Assembly: GCA_016699695.1 (NCBI GenBank)
Contig: CP065006.1
Span: 3,720,001 to 3,784,000, forward strand
DNA: 64,000 nt
Reading direction: 5' to 3'
DNA from: Bacteroidota bacterium
GTDB lineage: Bacteria; Bacteroidota; Bacteroidia; Bacteroidales; UBA10428
The notes under the pieces were generated by a model that worked only from the letters and a program-made list of their open reading frames with translations, made no database searches and had not been told where the DNA came from. Below are positions 63,127-64,000 of this stretch, in pieces. Both the position numbers and the translations under genes were made by a program. The stretch's first letter is position 1. The number at the start of each line of letters is the position of its first letter.

Positions 63127-64000
63127 GATCCTGCAATAGTTTTCCGGACATTTTATTAAGCCACTAATTGATTTATTAAAATCTCTTTTTTGTTTCTTAT
63201 TGATGTTTTTATTGTCGTATGAATCCTGTTTACATTATACCATGCCTCAATGTATTCGAATACAGACAATTGAGCTTCTTCGAAAGTTTTAAAACTGTTT
63301 TGATAAACAAGCTCAACTTTCAGTGTCTTAAAGAAACTTTCAGCAACAGCGTTATCCCAACAATCCCCTTTACGGCTCATGCTTCTTTCGACAAGTTTGT
63401 AGGATGCGAGTAATTCTTTAAACTCATTGCAGGCATATTGAACACCACGGTCAGAATGAAAAATAAGCACCTGGGTTATAGGGCGGTTCCTGACCGCCAT
63501 CATCCAGGCCGGAATGGTTGTATGAATTGCCTTTAAAGATCTGCTAAATGCCCAACCAATTACTTTTCTATCATAAAGATCTATTATAACCGTCAAATAG
63601 AGCCACCCTTGCCAGGTTTTAATATAAGTGATATCCGACACCCACACCTGCGCTCTTCTGGTCACCGTAAAGTCTCTATTGAGCTTATTTTCCACCACAG
63701 GGTAATGATGTCTGGAGTCAGTTGTAACAACCCACTTCTTACGAATAATGCTCTGCAAATGTTGTTTTTTCATTAACCGGGCTACTCTTTGTCTTGACAC
63801 AGGGATCCCTTCTTCCAAAAGTGCTATTGTAACCCTGGGGCTGCCATAGGTCTTTTTGCTGAACTCGTAAATCCTTTTTATGCGATTTGATAAATCTTCG
63901 TTCTCGATATCCCGCTTCCCGGGCTTACGAATCAGCCAACTGTAATATGAACTCCTGCTTACTTTTAATACTTTACACATCTTCTCAATGGGAAATATGG
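63126..64000 (-). mobile_element. IS3-family (IS150-like) element, cut by window end
   Basis: The left edge is placed at about 63126, where homology to the PLD gene ends; I did not find its matching inverted repeat, which lies outside the window. It is a different element from the IS3 copy at 60610. Confidence 0.8.
63156..63980 (-). CDS. IS3-family OrfB transposase (IS150-like)
   Basis: At least 274 residues. It contains the HTH_21 part (SNRIKRIYEFSKKTYGSPRV) and the rve core with VWVSDITYIKTWQGWLYLTV (Asp), IFHSDRGVQYACNEFKELLA (Asp) and DCWDNAVAESFFKTLKVELV (Glu), then the typical end VFEYIEAWYNVNRIHTTI. The frame continues past the chosen ATG to the window edge, so the full protein and its OrfA lie upstream. 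Confidence 0.92.
   Translation of the reverse strand: MCKVLKVSRSSYYSWLIRKPGKRDIENEDLSNRIKRIYEFSKKTYGSPRVTIALLEEGIPVSRQRVARLMKKQHLQSIIRKKWVVTTDSRHHYPVVENKLNRDFTVTRRAQVWVSDITYIKTWQGWLYLTVIIDLYDRKVIGWAFSRSLKAIHTTIPAWMMAVRNRPITQVLIFHSDRGVQYACNEFKELLASYKLVERSMSRKGDCWDNAVAESFFKTLKVELVYQNSFKTFEEAQLSVFEYIEAWYNVNRIHTTIKTSIRNKKEILINQLVA

Noticed and set aside
1..64000. tRNA, rRNA or prophage genes
   Set aside because: I saw no tRNA or rRNA sequences and no phage structural genes, although short tRNAs could be missed by eye.

Overview
The window looks like an accessory region of a Bacteroidota chromosome. Supporting signs are the AT-rich sequence, a type IX secretion sorting domain on a BspA-like protein, a TonB receptor with an N-terminal carboxypeptidase-like domain, TAnnTTTG-type promoter boxes, and IS families common in that phylum. 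A marine or anaerobic Marinilabiliales-type organism is plausible, but I cannot show it.

The organising principle is a cassette array. I count 41 sites of about 121-127 bp that begin with AAC, end with GTT and fold into long imperfect hairpins. Thirty-nine share one orientation and two are inverted. Between sites, each unit obeys the rule known for integron gene cassettes: its first 7-12 bases (GTT...) are the reverse complement of its last bases (...AAC). Examples are GTTACCGGC with GCCGGTAAC and GTTGTGGTTA with TAACCACAAC. Read on the minus strand, genes start just after a GTT core and are followed by their own site, as in integrons. The outer core bases are much more relaxed than the classical GTTRRRY, and no integrase gene lies in the window.

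Layout: 1-1410 truncated IS701-family copy. 1463-12106 small cassettes (PLD nuclease, membrane protein, GNAT-like pair, DUF4160/DUF2442-HTH pair, secreted proteins) mixed with gene-less cassettes of two repeated types, N1 (about 455 bp, 11 copies) and N2 (590-690 bp, 4 copies plus a remnant). 12104-19367 is one giant cassette carrying a peptide-export cluster: C39-peptidase ABC transporter, HlyD-like adaptor, four double-glycine leader peptides, an HEEGH-motif protein, an HTH regulator and duplicated operator palindromes. 19484-22832 is a cassette whose gene is broken by an IS4-like element and an IS701 copy. 23402-27966 holds small secreted or membrane proteins. 27964-33814 is a cassette split by an IS701-flanked composite transposon that itself carries inverted cassettes. 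33812-35733 duplicates 2371-4294. 35731-43143 alternates N1 cassettes with single genes (Schlafen/AlbA-type ATPase and others). 43141-57474 holds large cassettes: BspA-like protein, metal homeostasis (CDF, TonB receptor, Fur), and a 6.8-kb set with FemAB, Rnk/GreA-like proteins and MarR. 57472-60610 has a repeat-associated protein and a JAMM toxin/immunity-like pair. 60610-64000 has two IS3-family elements, an N1 cassette and a truncated PLD gene.

A second unexplained structure occurs only in the large cassettes at 43-58 kb. Seven short hairpins share a fixed internal loop (TCTTTT opposite AAATGT) while their stems covary. Together with two blocks of strict 21-nt repeats, these are the least explained signals in the window.
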